DNA of 64,000 nucleotides from Caulobacterales bacterium (GTDB taxonomy: Bacteria > Pseudomonadota > Alphaproteobacteria > Caulobacterales > Aquidulcibacteraceae): assembly GCA_017303355.1 (NCBI GenBank), contig JAFLCU010000005.1:124001-188000 (forward strand). The letters run 5' to 3'. Below the pieces are notes generated by a model. The model saw only the letters and a list, made by a program, of their open reading frames with translations, made no database searches and was not told the DNA's origin. This document shows, one piece after another, positions 39,096 to 48,955 of the stretch (positions within the stretch are counted from its first letter, which is position 1; every line of letters begins with the position of its first letter). Position numbers and translations under genes: made by a program.

Positions 39096-40583
39096 TCAGG
39101 CCGTCGCCGCGCCCGCAAGTGCGGCCGCGACAGCTTTTCGCCAGCCCCGCGTCGCCTCCGCCCGCGCGGGCGCAGCCATGCGTGGGGACCAGCGCGTGGC
39201 CGTCGCCGCGCCCGCGTTATCGAGCGACGCCGTCAGGCCCGCGCCAAAGGACGCAAGCTTTGCGGCGCCAAGCGCCGTCACCTCCTGAAACGCGGGACGA
39301 GCAACCTCGACATCGCAAATGTCGGCAAGAAATTGCATCGCCCAGCCGTTCGCAGTGAGGCCGCCATCAACGAGCAGCGACTTGATGGGAGGCGCGCCAT
39401 CGGCGCGCAGCGCCTCCAGCAAATCCGCGGTTTGATAGGCGACCGCCTCCAAACCAGCGCGCACCAGATGCTCCAATCGGGAATCGCGGGTGAGACCAAC
39501 GATCGTGCCGCGCGCATCCGCGTTCCATTGCGGCGCGCCAAGGCCGACAAACGCGGGCACAAGATAGACACCGCCATTGTCGGGCAAGCTCGCCGCGATG
39601 GCTTCCGACTCCGCGGAGGATTTGATCAGCTTCAAACCATCGCGCAGCCACTGCATCGTGGCGCCCGCTGAAAAGATCGAGCCTTCGAGCGCGTAGGCGA
39701 AATCTTGGTTGGCCTGATATCCCACTGTCGCCAGCAATCGATTTCTCGAATGCGGCGGCGCATCGCCCATATTCATTACCAGAAACGCGCCGGTGCCATA
39801 GGTCACCTTCGCCATGCCTGGCTTCAAGCATCCATGGCCAACCAGCGCCGCCTGCTGATCGCCGGCCATACCGTGGATCGGGATCGCGCGGCCAAAGTGG
39901 CTTGCGTCCGCCTCGCCGAAATCCGCGTCGCACGCGGCGGCGTCGGGCAACAAGGCGCGCGGCACGCGGAAGAGCGCGCACATGTCATCGCTCCAGTCGC
40001 GCTTTGTAATGTCGAAGAGCAGCGTGCGCGCGGCGTTGGTGACGTCGCTGACGTGCGATCGGCCCTTGGTCAGCCGCCAAACCAAGAATGTCTCGATCGT
40101 GCCGAAGGCGAGTTCGCCTTTCTCCGCACGGACGCGCAAAGCAGGGTCGCGATCCAATATCCATGCGATTTTCGTTGCGGAAAAATATGGGTCAAGCAGC
40201 AAACCGGTGATCTCTTGCACGCGCCGCTCATGGCCCTCTTCGCGTAAGCGCGTACACAGATCGGCCGTGCGGCGATCTTGCCAGACGATGGCCTTGTGAA
40301 CCGGCGCGCCGGTTTGGCGATCCCAGACGATTGTCGTCTCGCGTTGATTGGTGATGCCAATCGCGGCGATATTCGCGGCGGCGCCGATCGCGGCGATCAC
40401 GTCCTCGCAGACTTTAAGCGTCGCCGCCCAAATCTCTTCCGCGTCGTGCTCAACCCATCCAGGCTGGGGGTAGTGCTGACGCAGCTCGATCTGTGCGGTC
40501 GCGCGCGGATTAAACTCAAGATCGAACGCGATGGCGCGCGTGGATGTGGTGCCTTGGTCGATGGCGAGAATGTAGCGGCTCAT
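39096..40583 (-). CDS. glpK: Glycerol kinase
   Basis: 495 residues from the ATG at 40583. FGGY kinase with the N-terminal phosphate loop YILAIDQGTTSTRAI, the glycerol site QRETTIVWD, GDQQAALVGHG near 265 and LLVDGGLTANG near 405. Phosphorylates glycerol to glycerol 3-phosphate. The 138-nt upstream extension has no ribosome site. It is not near glpD or glpF here. Confidence 0.94.
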   Translation of the reverse strand: MSRYILAIDQGTTSTRAIAFDLEFNPRATAQIELRQHYPQPGWVEHDAEEIWAATLKVCEDVIAAIGAAANIAAIGITNQRETTIVWDRQTGAPVHKAIVWQDRRTADLCTRLREEGHERRVQEITGLLLDPYFSATKIAWILDRDPALRVRAEKGELAFGTIETFLVWRLTKGRSHVSDVTNAARTLLFDITKRDWSDDMCALFRVPRALLPDAAACDADFGEADASHFGRAIPIHGMAGDQQAALVGHGCLKPGMAKVTYGTGAFLVMNMGDAPPHSRNRLLATVGYQANQDFAYALEGSIFSAGATMQWLRDGLKLIKSSAESEAIAASLPDNGGVYLVPAFVGLGAPQWNADARGTIVGLTRDSRLEHLVRAGLEAVAYQTADLLEALRADGAPPIKSLLVDGGLTANGWAMQFLADICDVEVARPAFQEVTALGAAKLASFGAGLTASLDNAGAATATRWSPRMAAPARAEATRGWRKAVAAALAGAATA

Positions 40584-40641
40584 GCGGGGCAGGATTGAAC
40601 CGTCGGCGGCTTGCGGGCAAGTGCCGACGGTCCCAACCTGC

Positions 40642-40953
40642 TTATACGCCGGAGGCGGCAAGCGCCTCGCGGAACGCGCCGGACGCCGTTCGCACGCGCG
40701 ACATGGCGGCGTCGAGTTCATCGGACGTTACGGCGCGACCGCTCGCGGCCATGGCCTCGACTTCGGCGCGGATGGCGGCGAGCTTCAACGCCAAATCGTC
40801 GACGTTCGCCGCGACCGCGCCGCCTGCCGCAAGCGCTTTAGCGGCAATCTCAAGCACCTCGGCGATGCGCTCCCGGTATTGACTTGGCGCCAATGGCAGG
40901 AACGCCGAGAGCGCCGTCAGCAAGAGCTGAAGCTGCATGATCCAATTGAGCAT
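40642..40953 (-). CDS. Phage-like hypothetical protein (third gene of a cassette)
   Basis: 103 residues: one hydrophobic segment (LQLLLTALSAFLPLA), then a helical part AVAANVDDLALKLAAIRAEVEAMAASGRAVTSDELDAAMSR of the type seen in small late genes of phages and tail-adjacent genes. No enzyme motif. ATG at 40953 follows 14 nt behind the upstream gene. Confidence 0.55.
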   Translation of the reverse strand: MLNWIMQLQLLLTALSAFLPLAPSQYRERIAEVLEIAAKALAAGGAVAANVDDLALKLAAIRAEVEAMAASGRAVTSDELDAAMSRVRTASGAFREALAASGV

Positions 40954-40967
40954 GGTGCGATATCTCC

Positions 40968-41423
40968 TTAGCCGCGCCGTGCGCGGACGAGGTCTTCAAG
41001 TTCAGCGATGGGCGCTTCGGCGGCGGCGAGCGCCTCGTTGAGCCGTCTCGCCGCGATGGTGAGCGCGGTCGCCGCACGCTCAAGCGTGGGCTGGGTTTCG
41101 CCGGATGCCGCCTCGAAATCGGCGCGCGCACGCACATAGGCGGCGACGGCGATCTGCAGCGTCTCGGCGGCGGGCGTCGCCACACGCTCGGCCTGGCCCA
41201 ACGCACGCTTGAAGCCGACCGGCGCGGCGGGATCGCGAACGATATCCGTCGCCTCTTCGATCACGGCGGCATAGGCGTGGAGCGCGGCGTAAGCGCGCTG
41301 ATCGAGCGTGCGTGCGGCGACGATAGGGTTTTCAATTCGCGTATCGGCGACTTGCACTGAGGCGCAAGCGGGCGTGGCCGCAAGCGCGCAAGCAAGCGCA
41401 ATCGCGCGCAAAGGATGGCGCAT
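40968..41423 (-). CDS. Probable lipoprotein with helical body (second gene of the cassette)
   Basis: 151 residues. Signal peptide with TPACASVQV, a possible lipobox (Cys19 or 21), then an all-helical, Ala-rich body (QRAYAALHAYAAVIEEATDIVRDP and later AAYVRARADFEAASG). Proteins like this stand beside small membrane genes in phage-derived clusters and could be a spanin-like component, which is inference. Confidence 0.6.
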   Translation of the reverse strand: MRHPLRAIALACALAATPACASVQVADTRIENPIVAARTLDQRAYAALHAYAAVIEEATDIVRDPAAPVGFKRALGQAERVATPAAETLQIAVAAYVRARADFEAASGETQPTLERAATALTIAARRLNEALAAAEAPIAELEDLVRARRG

Positions 41424-41434
41424 ATAAATTCTCC

Positions 41435-41653
41435 TTAGATGATGGGGGTGCGAGCGCGCGTGCGCCCGATGGCGACGCCGATAAGGCCCAGCGTGACGAC
41501 TAGATCGATCAACGCGCCGGCGATGTCTTGGGCAGCACCTTCCGGCAGAATGACGCCAAGCCGCTCGGCCGCCGCGGCGACGGCGATCGCGGCGGCGCTA
41601 CGCAGCGTGAGCGATTGGATCGCCGATTTTTCAATTGAACTGAGTGTGGACAT
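41435..41653 (-). CDS. Small holin-like membrane protein (first gene of the cassette)
   Basis: 72 residues with an amphipathic N-terminal part, one or two hydrophobic helices and the ending GLIGVAIGRTRARTPII, which resembles the C-terminus of small phage holins (…IYGRxRAxxPI). AGGAGA ribosome site 5 nt before the ATG. The conserved 81-bp element lies 39 nt upstream. Holin function is a hypothesis from length, topology and ending. Confidence 0.6.
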   Translation of the reverse strand: MSTLSSIEKSAIQSLTLRSAAAIAVAAAAERLGVILPEGAAQDIAGALIDLVVTLGLIGVAIGRTRARTPII

Positions 41654-41692
41654 GATCTCCTCGTTTGCGAGCGAGGAGTTTATGTCAGCTAC

Positions 41693-41773
41693 GAAGCGGT
41701 CGGATTATTCACGCAACCGCGCGCGCAAGCGCGTGTAGTTGCACGGTTTTTAAAAATGACGCCGTAGGATTAG
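41693..41773 (-). promoter_or_regulatory. 81-bp conserved promoter-like element, copy 2
   Basis: Read on the minus strand, it has the same 27-nt upstream block (41773-41747), CTTGCGCG at 41729-41722 and GAATAATCCGACCGCTTC at 41710-41693 as copy 1 at 23347. The ends are identical; the central 36 nt differ except around CTTGC. It lies between the nitronate monooxygenase stop codon, which it overlaps by 4 nt, and the holin-like gene it faces. Confidence 0.6.
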
Positions 41774-42735
41774 CCGGTGCACAATTCCCGTTTGGCGGCG
41801 TCGTACTCGCGCTTCAGGCGCGCAACGAGATCGGCCGCGGGCACGACTTCATGCACGCCGCCGACGCCTTGGCCCGCGCCCCAAATCTCTTTCCAGGCTT
41901 TCGCCTTGGAGCCCTCGCCGCCGCCAAAGCTCATCTTGCTCGGATCGCTTTGCGGCAGATTATCCGGATCGAGGCCCGCGGCCGTGATCGAGCCCTTCAG
42001 GTAGTTGCCAAGCACGCCGGTGAAGAGATTGCTATAGACGATGTCGCCGGCTGAGCTGTCGACGATCATTTGCTTGTACGCTTCCGGCGCATTGGCTTCG
42101 GTGGTGGCGATGAAGGCGGAGCCCATATAGGCGAGGTCCGCGCCCATGGCCTGAGCCGCCAGGACGCCGCGCCCGGTGGCGATGGCGCCGGAAACCAGCA
42201 ACGGGCCATCGAAGAATTCGCGTATTTCGGAGATCAGCGCGAACGGCGAGAGCGCGCCTGCATGGCCGCCCGCGCCAGCGCACACCGCGATCAAGCCATC
42301 GGCGCCCTTCTCCAGCGCCTTCTTGGCGAACTTCACGTTGATGATGTCGTGCAGAACGATGCCGCCGTAAGAGTGGATCGCGTCATTGACGTCTGGATTC
42401 GCGCCGAGCGAGGTGATCACGATCGGCACTTTGTGCTTCACGCACATCTCGACGTCGTGATTCAAGCGCTCGTTCGTCTTGTGCACGATTTGGTTGACGG
42501 CAAACGGCGCCGACGGCGCGTCCGGATTCGCCGCGTCATACGCCGCAAGATCGGCCTTGATCTGCGTCAGCCATTGATCCAGCAATTCCGGCGGACGCGC
42601 ATTAAGCGCGGGAAACGAGCCGACGATGCCGGCCTTGCATTGGGCGGTCACCAGAGCGGGATTGGCGATGATGAATTGCGGGGCGCCGACAACCGGCAGG
42701 CGTAGCTTGTCGAAAATTGGCGGCAGCGCCATCAT
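41770..42735 (-). CDS. Nitronate monooxygenase-like FMN enzyme
   Basis: About 321 residues (start at the first of two ATGs after GGGAG). TIM barrel of the 2-nitropropane dioxygenase/enoyl-reductase class: LPVVGAPQFIIANPALV, GADGLIAVCAGAGGHAG (FMN phosphate site) and ATGRGVLAAQAMGADLAYMGSAFIAT. Oxidises nitronates or acts as an FMN oxidoreductase. Divergent from mutA. Confidence 0.85.
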   Translation of the reverse strand: MMALPPIFDKLRLPVVGAPQFIIANPALVTAQCKAGIVGSFPALNARPPELLDQWLTQIKADLAAYDAANPDAPSAPFAVNQIVHKTNERLNHDVEMCVKHKVPIVITSLGANPDVNDAIHSYGGIVLHDIINVKFAKKALEKGADGLIAVCAGAGGHAGALSPFALISEIREFFDGPLLVSGAIATGRGVLAAQAMGADLAYMGSAFIATTEANAPEAYKQMIVDSSAGDIVYSNLFTGVLGNYLKGSITAAGLDPDNLPQSDPSKMSFGGGEGSKAKAWKEIWGAGQGVGGVHEVVPAADLVARLKREYDAAKRELCTG

Positions 42736-42814
42736 CACTCTCCCTTGTTGCGCTTAGCCGTAGCTTGTTGGCAAAAGCGCGTCGATACATTCCATTACGG
42801 AAACTGGAGCGGAA

Positions 42815-44644
42815 ATGTCTGAGCCTTTGCACCTGGGCGAGCCGGCCGACGAGGCCGCGTGGCGCGCGCTGGTCGAACAAGGTCTCAAGGGCGCGAAATG
42901 GGAACGCTTGGTCGGCAAAACCAGCGACGGCATCGCGCTTGAGCCGCTCTATCGCGAAACCGATGTGGCCACCGCGCGCGACGCCTCGGGCTTTCCCGGC
43001 GCAGCGCCCTTCGTGCGCGGCGCGCGCCAAGGCGCGTGGCTGATCCGGCAAGCGTACGCACACCCGGATCCGGAGAAGGCAAACAGCGCGATCCTGGCCG
43101 ATCTCGCAGGCGGCGTAACCGCGATCGAATTGGTGATTGATCCGAGCGGCGAACGCGGCGTCGCGATCCGGAATGCGCGCGATCTCGATCTTGCGCTCGC
43201 TGATGTAATCCTTGAGGCCGCGCCTGTGTCGCTAGACGCCGTTGGATTGCAGGCGGCGGAATTACTTGAGGCCAAACTGCGCGGCGTGGCTGTCGCGGGA
43301 ACGGCGTTCAATGTCGATCCCATCGGCGCGTTCATGCGCGAAGGTGGCGACGGCCCGAGCGATCTCGCCAATGCCGCAAAATTCGCCGCACGCATCAGTA
43401 AGCAATTGCCGGCGGCGACCGCTTTGCGCGTGGATGCGCGGCCGGTCCACGAGGCGGGCGGCGCGGAGGCGCAAGAGATTGCTGCGGCCCTCTCAAGCGG
43501 TATCGCCTATTTGCGGGTGCTGAGCGGGGCCGGCCACTCGATCGATGAGGCAGCGCCGGCGCTGGCGTTTGCGATCAGCGTTGGCCCCGATGTACTGATC
43601 GAAACGGCGAAACTTCGCGCGTTGCGCCTGTGTTGGGCGTGTGTGCTTGAAGCGTCGGGCGCTTCACCGGCCAAACGGGCCGCGCGCATTCATGCTTTCA
43701 CTGGCGCGCGCATGCTCACGCGCCATGATGCTCAAACCAACATCCTACGGATCACGACAGCCGCTTTTGGCGCCGCTATCGGCGGCGCCGACGTGATCAC
43801 CACATCGAACTTCACCGATGCGCTGGGCGGGCCGACGCCGTTCGCGCGGCGCGTGGCGCGCAACACGCAGCATGTGCTGATCGAGGAATGCCGCCTGGGC
43901 CACGTCGCCGATCCAGCGGGCGGGTCGTGGTTCGTGGAAAAGCTCACCCGCGAATTGGCCGATAAGGCTTGGGCGCTGATGCAGCAGATCGAGGCGCAAG
44001 GCGGCATCGTCGCTACGCTGCATTCGGGCTGGCTGCAAAAGACCATCGCGGAGGCGTGTTCGGCGCGGCAGCGCGCGATCGCGACGCGACGCGAAACCAT
44101 CACCGGCGTGACCGACTTCCCACTGCTCGGCGCCACGGCGCCGGAGGTGGATGCATCGGACCGTCGCGGCGCCGCCAGTACGCCTGCAAGCGCGCTTCCG
44201 GCCATCCGCTGGGCCGAACCGTTCGAAGCGTTGCGCGATCGCGCGGAAACAAGCGGCGCGGCAGCTGTGTTCTTCGCCAATCTGGGTACGCTGCCCGAGT
44301 TTGGGCCGCGCGCGCAATTTTCGCGCAACTTTCTGGCCGTCGGCGGAATCGCCAGCCTCGGCCCCGAAGACGCGCACGCCACGACGGACGCGTTGATCGA
44401 CGCATTTGGCGCCGCCAAGGCCAAGGTCGCGCTGCTTGCAGGCGCCGATGCAAGCTACGCCGATCAAGCGGAGAACGCCGCGCAACGCCTGAAAGCGGCC
44501 GGCGCGCATTGGGTTGCGCTCGCGGGCAAGCCCGGCGAAAGCGAAGCCAAGTGGCGGGCGGCTGGCGTCGATCAATTTATCTATGTCGGTGTCGATGTGC
44601 TGAGGGAATTGGAGACGCTCCACGCAGCACTGGGCGTCGTCTGA
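42815..44644 (+). CDS. mutA: Methylmalonyl-CoA mutase, small (beta) subunit
   Basis: 609 residues; the same TIM-barrel layout as MutB (LYRETDVATARDASGFPGAAPFVRG; NTQHVLIEECRLGHVADPAGGSW) but the C-terminal domain lacks the cobalamin-binding DxHxxG, as expected for the non-catalytic subunit. Forms the heterodimer that converts methylmalonyl-CoA to succinyl-CoA in propionate use. Its TGA stop shares a base with the next ATG. Confidence 0.9.
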   Translation: MSEPLHLGEPADEAAWRALVEQGLKGAKWERLVGKTSDGIALEPLYRETDVATARDASGFPGAAPFVRGARQGAWLIRQAYAHPDPEKANSAILADLAGGVTAIELVIDPSGERGVAIRNARDLDLALADVILEAAPVSLDAVGLQAAELLEAKLRGVAVAGTAFNVDPIGAFMREGGDGPSDLANAAKFAARISKQLPAATALRVDARPVHEAGGAEAQEIAAALSSGIAYLRVLSGAGHSIDEAAPALAFAISVGPDVLIETAKLRALRLCWACVLEASGASPAKRAARIHAFTGARMLTRHDAQTNILRITTAAFGAAIGGADVITTSNFTDALGGPTPFARRVARNTQHVLIEECRLGHVADPAGGSWFVEKLTRELADKAWALMQQIEAQGGIVATLHSGWLQKTIAEACSARQRAIATRRETITGVTDFPLLGATAPEVDASDRRGAASTPASALPAIRWAEPFEALRDRAETSGAAAVFFANLGTLPEFGPRAQFSRNFLAVGGIASLGPEDAHATTDALIDAFGAAKAKVALLAGADASYADQAENAAQRLKAAGAHWVALAGKPGESEAKWRAAGVDQFIYVGVDVLRELETLHAALGVV

Positions 44645-45363
44645 TGAAGAAACCCGCCGCATTCTCTCTTGCAATCGCTGCGCTGGCGCTACTGGGCGCG
44701 GGTGTGGCCATGGCCGCCGGCTGGTGGACGCCGTGGGCGCAGGCGCGGGTACAGGGCGTGGATGTTTCCTGGCATCAAGGCGCGATCGATTGGCGCGCGC
44801 TTGCAGCCGACGATGTGCATTTCGCCTACATCAAAGCGACCGAAGGCGGCGATTACGTTGATCCGCGTTTTGCCTTCAATTGGCGCGAGGCCGCCGCGGC
44901 CGGACTTTATCGCGGCGCCTATCATTTCTTCACGCTCTGCCGCACGGGCGAGGCGCAAGCGGCGCATTTTATCGCCACGGTGCCGCGCGAAGACGGCATG
45001 CTGCCGCCCGCTGTCGACCTGGAACACATGGGACCTTGCACGCAAGGGCCGACGATGACCGATGTCGTCGCCGAGGCGCGTATCTTCCTCGATCTGCTAG
45101 AAGCGCATTACGGCGTGCGGCCGCTCCTTTACACCACGCGCCAATATCACGATCTGCATTTGACGCAGATGCAAGGCGAACGCTTCTGGCTCCGCTCGCT
45201 CTTCACCGAGCCGAACTACCGCACCAATGATTGGATAATCTGGCAGCATCATAATAGCGCGCGCAAACGCGGCGTCGCCGGCCCCATCGATCTCAACGTC
45301 TTTCGCGGCGATGCAAACGATCTCGCCCGCTTCGCCATTCCGGCCTCTGGACCAAGCTCATGA
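44644..45363 (+). CDS. GH25 family muramidase between mutA and mutB
   Basis: 239 residues: an N-terminal signal/anchor (about 5-28), then GH25 landmarks GVDVSWHQG (first catalytic Asp region), [21 protein letters not shown], and PAVDLEHMG with the acidic pair. GH25 enzymes cut the glycan of peptidoglycan. It starts within the mutA stop and overlaps mutB by 4 nt, so it is expressed together with a B12 mutase, an odd combination. Confidence 0.88.
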   Translation: MKKPAAFSLAIAALALLGAGVAMAAGWWTPWAQARVQGVDVSWHQGAIDWRALAADDVHFAYIKATEGGDYVDPRFAFNWREAAAAGLYRGAYHFFTLCRTGEAQAAHFIATVPREDGMLPPAVDLEHMGPCTQGPTMTDVVAEARIFLDLLEAHYGVRPLLYTTRQYHDLHLTQMQGERFWLRSLFTEPNYRTNDWIIWQHHNSARKRGVAGPIDLNVFRGDANDLARFAIPASGPSS

Positions 45364-47510
45364 CGCTTCCTGATTTTTCCAAACTCGCCTTGGACACAGA
45401 TATCGCGACGAGTCCACCGCACACTGGCGAGCCTTGGCTTACGCCCGAAGGCATCGCGGTGAAGAGCGCCTACACCGCCGCCGATCGCGCAGGGCTCGAT
45501 TTCGTGGATGGTTTCCCGGGCCTCGCGCCGTTCGGCCGTGGCCCCTATCCGACCATGTACGTGCAGCAACCGTGGACGATCCGGCAATATGCGGGCTTCT
45601 CCACGGCAGAGGATTCCAACGCCTTCTACCGCCGCAATCTAGCGGCGGGGCAAAAAGGTCTCTCGGTCGCGTTCGATCTCGCCACGCACCGCGGCTACGA
45701 TTCCGATCATCCGCGCGTGCTGGGCGATGTCGGCATGGCCGGCGTGGCGATCGACTCGATCTACGACATGCGCACCTTGTTCAGCGGCATTCCGCTCGAT
45801 CAGATGAGCGTGTCGATGACCATGAACGGCGCGGTGTTGCCGATCATGGCGCTCTATATCGTCGCCGGCGAAGAGCAGAACGTGCCGCACGCCAAACTGA
45901 GCGGCACGATCCAGAACGACATCCTCAAAGAATTCATGGTGCGGAATACGTTCATCTATCCGCCTAAACCTTCGATGCGGATCGTGGGCGACATCTTCGC
46001 CTACACCGCGGGCGAGATGCCGAAATTCAATTCGATCTCGATCAGCGGCTATCACATGCAGGAAGCCGGCGCGACGGCCGACCTGGAACTCGGCTACACG
46101 CTGGCGGATGGCGTCGAATATATTCGCGCCGGCATCGCGGGCGGCTTGGACGTCGACAAATTCGCGCCGCGCCTCTCCTTTTTCTGGGCGATCGGCATGA
46201 ACCCATTCATGGAAATCGCCAAGATGCGCGCCGCGCGCCTGCTTTGGGCGAAGCTCGTCGGCCAATTCGGCGCCGCCGACAAATCGCGCGCGTTGCGCAC
46301 GCATTGCCAAACCTCCGGCTGGTCGCTGACTGCGCAGGACGTTTATAACAACGCCGTGCGCACGTGCGTCGAAGCGATGGCGGCGGCGTATGGCGGCACG
46401 CAATCGCTGCACACCAACTCGCTCGACGAAGCGCTCGCCCTGCCAACCGATTTCTCCGCGCGCATCGCCCGCAACACGCAGATCCTGTTGCAAAGCGAAG
46501 GCGGCGTCTGCCGTCCGGCCGATCCGTGGGGCGGCTCGTATTATGTCGAGCGCCTCACCGCCGATCTCGCCGCAAAGGCGTGGGCGCATATCGAAGAAGT
46601 CGAAAAGCTCGGCGGCATGGCGCAAGCGATCGATCAAGGCTTGCCGAAAGCGCGCATTGAGGAAGCCGCCGCGCGCACGCAAGCGCGCATCGATACCGGC
46701 CATCAAACCATCGTCGGCGTGAACAAATATAAGCTCGACGAGGCCGAGGACATTCCGGTGCTGAAGGTCGACAACGCCAAGGTGCGCGCGATGCAGCTTG
46801 ATAAATTGACGCGCCTGAAGGCCGAGCGAGAGCAAGTCGAGGTCGATGCCGCACTGGAAGCGCTGGAGAACGCGGCGCGCGGCAAAGGCAATCTGCTGGA
46901 GCTTGCGGTGAACGCAGCGCGCGCGAAGGCCACCGTGGGCGAAATGTCGTCGGCGCTGGAGCGTGCGTTTGCGCGCCACCAGCCGCCGATCCGTTTGGTG
47001 ACGGGCGTGTTCTCGCGCGAAGCCGGCAGCGATGTCGCCGTGGAGCGCGCGCGTCAGAGCGTGTCGGCGTTCCAAGAAGCCGAAGGCAAGCGCCCGCGCA
47101 TTCTCGTCGCCAAGATGGGCCAGGACGGCCACGATCGCGGACAAAAAGTGGTCGCGAGCGCCTTCTCGGACATCGGCTTCGATGTGGAAATCGGGCCGTT
47201 GTTCGCAACGCCCGAGGAAGTCGCGGATCAGGCGATCGAGAAAGGCGTGCACGTCGTCGGCGTGTCGTCGCTCGCTGCCGGGCATTTGACGCTGACGCCG
47301 GCGCTGCGCTCGGCCCTGCTCGAACGCGGCCGCGGCGACATCATGATCGTCGTCGGCGGGGTTATTCCGCCGGAGGACGTGCCGACTTTGAAGGATATGG
47401 GCGCAGCGGCGGTCTATCCGCCCGGCGGCGTAATCGCGGAGATCGCGCAGGATTTGCTGAGCGCGTTGAACGAAAAGCTCGGATACGCGCAGCCGGCGCG
47501 GCGTGGCTAG
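45360..47510 (+). CDS. mutB: Methylmalonyl-CoA mutase, large (alpha) subunit
   Basis: 716 residues. Barrel with [56 protein letters not shown]-terminal cobalamin domain with GQDGHDRG (DxHxxG, His as lower cobalt ligand) near 600 and GVSSLAAGH. Adenosylcobalamin-dependent isomerisation of (R)-methylmalonyl-CoA to succinyl-CoA. Complete. Confidence 0.96.
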   Translation: MTLPDFSKLALDTDIATSPPHTGEPWLTPEGIAVKSAYTAADRAGLDFVDGFPGLAPFGRGPYPTMYVQQPWTIRQYAGFSTAEDSNAFYRRNLAAGQKGLSVAFDLATHRGYDSDHPRVLGDVGMAGVAIDSIYDMRTLFSGIPLDQMSVSMTMNGAVLPIMALYIVAGEEQNVPHAKLSGTIQNDILKEFMVRNTFIYPPKPSMRIVGDIFAYTAGEMPKFNSISISGYHMQEAGATADLELGYTLADGVEYIRAGIAGGLDVDKFAPRLSFFWAIGMNPFMEIAKMRAARLLWAKLVGQFGAADKSRALRTHCQTSGWSLTAQDVYNNAVRTCVEAMAAAYGGTQSLHTNSLDEALALPTDFSARIARNTQILLQSEGGVCRPADPWGGSYYVERLTADLAAKAWAHIEEVEKLGGMAQAIDQGLPKARIEEAAARTQARIDTGHQTIVGVNKYKLDEAEDIPVLKVDNAKVRAMQLDKLTRLKAEREQVEVDAALEALENAARGKGNLLELAVNAARAKATVGEMSSALERAFARHQPPIRLVTGVFSREAGSDVAVERARQSVSAFQEAEGKRPRILVAKMGQDGHDRGQKVVASAFSDIGFDVEIGPLFATPEEVADQAIEKGVHVVGVSSLAAGHLTLTPALRSALLERGRGDIMIVVGGVIPPEDVPTLKDMGAAAVYPPGGVIAEIAQDLLSALNEKLGYAQPARRG

Positions 47511-48169
47511 CCGAAGAGGACATCGAGCAATACGGGCAATGTCGTAGTGATCAACGTGACCCACACGACAATCCGAATTTCTCGATTCGGGTGAAGCAAC
47601 CAGTGACGTACATCGTACCACCGCACGCGACGCAGATAGATGTTGTATTTTGAGATAATGTCCGCGCCTTCGGCGTCATCCTCTTCATAGCCGTTACCTA
47701 GTCGGATGTCGGTCAATAATTGCTGGTCAAGCTGAATGCTTCCCGGAGCCGCGCGACCTCGACGAGTGGCGACCTGCAGAAGGAGTTCTTTGTAGATTAG
47801 CGCGCGCGCCTTTCCGCTCTCAACGATTGTGACCACGTAGTAGCGCGACGAGTCCTTCTTGAGCAGTCCCTTTACCTGTTCACTATCGAAGCTCAGCTTC
47901 GATTGTAGCCCGTGAAAAGCCAGATAATCTTCAGGGCTGATGCGCAGATTGTCTTGGTACATATGCGCAGCGCTCTTTATGCGCGCGTCACGAATGGCGG
48001 GTTTGGACCATGTCCAAGAATAGCGAATGAGGACGGTGGCGACTAACAGAACAATAAGTACAGTCACCACAAACAGGGAGAAGGTCTCCCACGTAAGCCG
48101 ATGCAAGGGATCGATCGCCCTGTGCCAGTAAGTATCCCCCGCTTCTTGTAGGACTATGACCGGATCCAT
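47507..48169 (-). CDS. Hypothetical protein with N- and C-terminal TM helices
   Basis: 220 residues from the ATG at 48169. TM helices at about 27-49 ([18 protein letters not shown]) and at the C-terminus ([19 protein letters not shown]); between them a cytoplasmic or periplasmic domain ([30 protein letters not shown]). The frame stays open to 48262, which would overlap the divergent gene further. Base composition is lower in GC than its neighbours. No family recognised. Confidence 0.6.
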   Translation of the reverse strand: MDPVIVLQEAGDTYWHRAIDPLHRLTWETFSLFVVTVLIVLLVATVLIRYSWTWSKPAIRDARIKSAAHMYQDNLRISPEDYLAFHGLQSKLSFDSEQVKGLLKKDSSRYYVVTIVESGKARALIYKELLLQVATRRGRAAPGSIQLDQQLLTDIRLGNGYEEDDAEGADIISKYNIYLRRVRWYDVRHWLLHPNREIRIVVWVTLITTTLPVLLDVLFG

Positions 48170-48890
48170 GCTCACCCCCTCGCAACAAGCTAGCGGCGAA
48201 AGCGCTTTTCGCAACCGCAAATTGATCTTTGGTGGTTTGCTCGCGTCAGCCATCCTTGCCATCGCTTACGGCGCCTTTGGCTCAAGCCTCTACGAAGGCG
48301 CGCCGCCTTACGTGGTGGGCACAATCTTCAAAGCTTCGAGCATCATCATGCTCGGCATCATCGCGATGGTCTCGCGGTCGCGCTTGCTGGCGGCGGGCCT
48401 TTTCTTTGGGGCGCTTGGCGATGCGTTGCTGGCGTGGAGCCCGGAGACGTTTCTTTTCGGCGCGTTCGCGTTCCTGATCGGCCACCTCTTCTACATCACG
48501 CTCTTCCTGCGCAGCGGCCTCGGCATTGGCGCCGCGTTGAAGAGCCCGCCGCGTCTGCTCGGCGCGCTTGCGCTGATCGTCGCCTGCTTCGTGATGACGT
48601 ATCTGCTGGTGCCGCGCGACAATGCGATGTTCACGCCGCTTGCAATCTATACCGGCGTGCTGACTTTGATGGCGCTTTGCTCTTTCACACTGCCGGCGAC
48701 GCGTTGGCTCGTGATGGCCGGCGCGGTGCTGTTCTTCATCTCCGACGGCTTCGTCGCCTGGAATATGTTCCACCACGATCCCGACCCGTCGCTCGCGTAT
48801 TGGCGCAGCTTCGCCGGCTGGATGATCTATTGGGCAGGCCAAGCCGGTATCTGCATCGGCGCTTTGGGACTTCACCGCTCGAAAGACTAA
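48156..48890 (+). CDS. YhhN-family membrane protein (lysoplasmalogenase-like)
   Basis: 244 residues, eight hydrophobic helices, YhhN pattern with LFFGALGDALLAW and VLFFISDGFVAWNMF (conserved Asp pairs). The human relative TMEM86B is a lysoplasmalogenase. ATG 48168 is an in-frame alternative to 48156; in both cases the start lies inside or against the start of the divergent gene. Confidence 0.78.
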   Translation: MTGSMLTPSQQASGESAFRNRKLIFGGLLASAILAIAYGAFGSSLYEGAPPYVVGTIFKASSIIMLGIIAMVSRSRLLAAGLFFGALGDALLAWSPETFLFGAFAFLIGHLFYITLFLRSGLGIGAALKSPPRLLGALALIVACFVMTYLLVPRDNAMFTPLAIYTGVLTLMALCSFTLPATRWLVMAGAVLFFISDGFVAWNMFHHDPDPSLAYWRSFAGWMIYWAGQAGICIGALGLHRSKD

Positions 48891-48955
48891 TGTTCTCTTT
48901 TTGTTCTTGACAGGTTTGATCCCTCGGCGCTCAATGGGCGCGCAGGGAGAGTCAC

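Noticed and set aside
40642-41653. Complete prophage or gene transfer agent cluster
   Set aside because: Only three small genes resemble phage proteins; no integrase, terminase, capsid or tail gene and no att repeats are seen.
45639-47621. 660-codon minus-strand frame opposite mutB
   Set aside because: Long only because GC-rich codons lack stops in this frame; composition is Arg/His-rich and mutB is unambiguous.
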